Positions 33,040 to 34,085 of a DNA stretch of 34,085 nt are shown here, piece by piece (position 1 is the first letter of the stretch; every line of letters begins with the position of its first letter). The DNA comes from CAZFJG01 sp964410915 (GTDB taxonomy: Bacteria > Synergistota > Synergistia > Synergistales > JAFGMB01), in assembly GCA_964410915.1 (NCBI GenBank), contig CAYPIU010000016.1, positions 1 to 34,085 of the forward strand, read 5' to 3'. Below the pieces are notes generated by a model. It was not told the origin of the DNA, made no database searches, and saw only the letters and a program-made list of their open reading frames with translations. The position numbers and the translations under genes were made by a program.

Positions 33040-33133
33040 TGCAATGATCGAAAAGGCAAAACCATCGAGAGGTGGTGACGCAAAGCCACGGGTCTTTTCT
33101 GTAAAGAGGAGATGGCCGGGTTACCGAAAACTA
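33040..33133 (+). promoter_or_regulatory. Cyclic di-GMP-I (GEMM-I) riboswitch aptamer
   Basis: The sequence matches the GEMM-I core in order: AAAAGGCAAAACC, a P2 stem ACCATC/GGTGGT closed by a GAGA (GNRA) tetraloop, the invariant GACGCAAAGCC, a P3 stem starting GCCACGGG and returning as TGGC, then CCGGGTTACCG. The ligand-contacting G before GCAAA, the central A of GCAAAGCC and the C in TTACCG are present, so c-di-GMP and not cyclic GMP-AMP is expected. It lies 100 nt before an unrecognised gene and directly precedes a terminator. The GAGATGGCC of P3 (33109-33117) can pair with GGCATCTC of the terminator arm, which suggests an OFF switch. Confidence 0.9.
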
Positions 33134-33145
33134 TCAGGTAGCTCA

Positions 33146-33183
33146 GGCATCTCGGTGTTAATCCGGAGATGTCTTTTTTTTTT
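33146..33183 (+). terminator. Riboswitch expression-platform terminator
   Basis: GGCATCTC-GG (33146-33155) pairs with CCGGAGATGTC (33162-33172) around GTGTTAAT-type loop bases, with one bulge and one wobble, followed by about ten T. It ends 45 nt before the ATG of the downstream gene. Ligand-dependent termination is inferred. Confidence 0.85.
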
Positions 33184-33228
33184 AGATTTTCTGTTTTTTA
33201 GATTCTTTGTTCAGCGGAGGTGAAAACT

Positions 33229-33807
33229 ATGGATGACAGGAATAACGCAGAGATCATGAAGATAATTGAAAACGAGATCCGAATGACTCAGTCTGAAACT
33301 GGAAATAGCAATATAAAACATACATTTGGTAATGACACTATGGGCGTTGCAAGAAACGAAAGCGGTGCTCAAAGCGTGAAGATATTTCTCGAAGAACTCG
33401 AAAAAAGAAAAACTGGTACTATTTCAAAAGGTTCTGTTTCTTCTTCTGAAATACAGGATTTGGCAGATGATGGATCTGGGGTGCCGGAAAAGCAAAATGA
33501 AGATGAAGTTCAGGAAGAAGAGAAAAAACCTCCGATCGATCCCAGAGATGGAAGTGCTGGTCCCGACGAGTTTTCATCACAGTATTCTGATCTCGATAGA
33601 TCACAAGATACTGATATGAAAGAGGTGAAAGATGTAATGAAAAAAAGTATAAGGATAAGTCATGCAGATGATATGGTAAAAGTAAGGTTCTTGATAGGGC
33701 AGGAAGAGTTTGGAAGCATGTCTGTTAAAAACGGTTCAGGAAATGCTATAAGCTTCGGGGGGACTAAAATATTTATTGATGGTAATGAAACTATACTGGA
33801 GGTGTAG
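33229..33807 (+). CDS. Unrecognised acidic protein under c-di-GMP riboswitch control
   Basis: 192-aa protein with no family I recognise. The N-terminal ~60 residues are helical and charged (NAEIMKIIENEIRMTQSETG...VKIFLEELEKRK). The middle (about 70-130) is low-complexity and acidic, rich in Glu, Asp, Ser and Pro, and looks disordered. The last ~55 residues look like a compact beta domain (SIRISHADDMVKVRFLIGQ, then SVKNGSGNAISFGG and FIDGNETILEV). No signal peptide or membrane helix is visible. ATG at 33229 follows GCGGAGGTG; a GTG at 33220 overlaps that site. It is monocistronic, bounded by the riboswitch and a strong terminator. Confidence 0.8.
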   Translation: MDDRNNAEIMKIIENEIRMTQSETGNSNIKHTFGNDTMGVARNESGAQSVKIFLEELEKRKTGTISKGSVSSSEIQDLADDGSGVPEKQNEDEVQEEEKKPPIDPRDGSAGPDEFSSQYSDLDRSQDTDMKEVKDVMKKSIRISHADDMVKVRFLIGQEEFGSMSVKNGSGNAISFGGTKIFIDGNETILEV

Positions 33808-33894
33808 TCTACCCTGCTGGGTGACGTGTTTCCCGGTATATTTAAGAACAGCTTTCGTGGGTCCTCCATCCATGAAAGGTCTATATTCCTTTTG

Positions 33895-33924
33895 AGTCCC
33901 GGATATTTAATCCGGGACTTTTTA
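33895..33924 (+). terminator. Strong intrinsic terminator
   Basis: AGTCCCGGAT (33895-33904), loop ATTTA, ATCCGGGACT (33910-33919), then TTTTT. It ends the riboswitch-controlled gene's transcript. Confidence 0.9.
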
Positions 33925-34029
33925 CTTTTAGTTATCCTGGCAAGGTGTACCGACGTCGTTAGGAGCATTAAGTCCGTTGGAGTATAGAAAGACTCTCAAT
34001 TTAGCTGCTGAGCTGTCCAAATAAACGTC

Positions 34030-34085
34030 CGAATCCCCAAATCCAAAATCCAAAATCGGCAATCTAAAATCGCCTCACCACGGAG
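34030..34085. repeat. Repeat-like noncoding tract at the window end
   Basis: Short imperfect direct repeats of AATCCAAA/AATC units (AAATCCAAAATCCAAAATCGGCAATC) run into the last bases, ending CTCACCACGGAG. No frame or gene signal. Low-complexity tracts like this often occur at contig ends because they are repeated in the genome. Confidence 0.55.

Noticed and set aside
33040..33133. Riboswitch as a cyclic GMP-AMP (GEMM-Ib) variant
   Set aside because: The G preceding GCAAA is retained, whereas cGAMP-selective members have A there, and both cyclases in the window have the canonical GHxxGD Asp, not the Hypr Ser.
33660..33968. 102-codon minus-strand ORF over the riboswitch-controlled gene and its terminator
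   Set aside because: It runs through the intrinsic terminator and opposite a better supported gene, with no family resemblance.

Overview
The window is bacterial and reads as a moderately AT-rich, probably anaerobic or fermentative organism. Supporting genes are an iron-sulfur L-serine dehydratase, a clostridial-type ferredoxin next to an Rrf2 regulator, an archaeal-type cofactor-independent phosphoglycerate mutase, a YerC/YecD-type TrpR-like regulator and a Tm-1-like/PEP-hydrolase-family pair. The mix fits Firmicutes or another deep anaerobic phylum, but no single gene fixes the phylum. The 100-N gap and the repeat-like DNA at the right end suggest a draft or metagenome assembly. I saw no tRNA, rRNA, CRISPR array or prophage.

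Left part (1-9.05 kb): a tightly overlapping minus-strand operon encodes a YnjB-like binding protein, two permeases, an ATPase (apparently with an ATT start) and a CDP-alcohol phosphatidyltransferase. It is divergent from a TVP38/TMEM64 (VTT) membrane protein. The same families sit together in the uncharacterised E. coli ydjXYZ-ynjABCDEF region, so this looks like a conserved lipid or headgroup module. A fatty-acid-hydroxylase/sterol-desaturase protein, a PP-loop protein coupled to ApgM, and a PHP phosphoesterase with an in-frame ATG-TAG at its expected start follow.

Middle (9.1-19 kb): a TrpR-like regulator with an inverted repeat on its promoter, two tandem universal stress proteins, an Rrf2 regulator/ferredoxin/cupin cluster, an unlisted 31-aa Lys-rich peptide gene, an inositol-monophosphatase-family enzyme, a PocR-PAS-PAS-GGDEF diguanylate cyclase, a candidate small RNA, a Ski2-like helicase, and a short TnpB-derived RuvC protein. 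The last is preceded by its own promoter, a 24-codon leader ORF and an intrinsic terminator that overlaps that ORF.

Right part (19-34 kb): DNA polymerase X; L-serine dehydratase (two subunits) facing an AGCS amino-acid/sodium symporter; a second diguanylate cyclase split by a spurious assembly gap; the oxidative pentose phosphate operon gnd-zwf-pgl; the Tm-1-like/PEP-hydrolase pair; a B3/B4-domain protein and a small membrane protein; and a c-di-GMP-I riboswitch with terminator in front of an unrecognised acidic protein. Two canonical diguanylate cyclases and a c-di-GMP riboswitch in about 20 kb make cyclic-di-GMP signalling a theme of this region.
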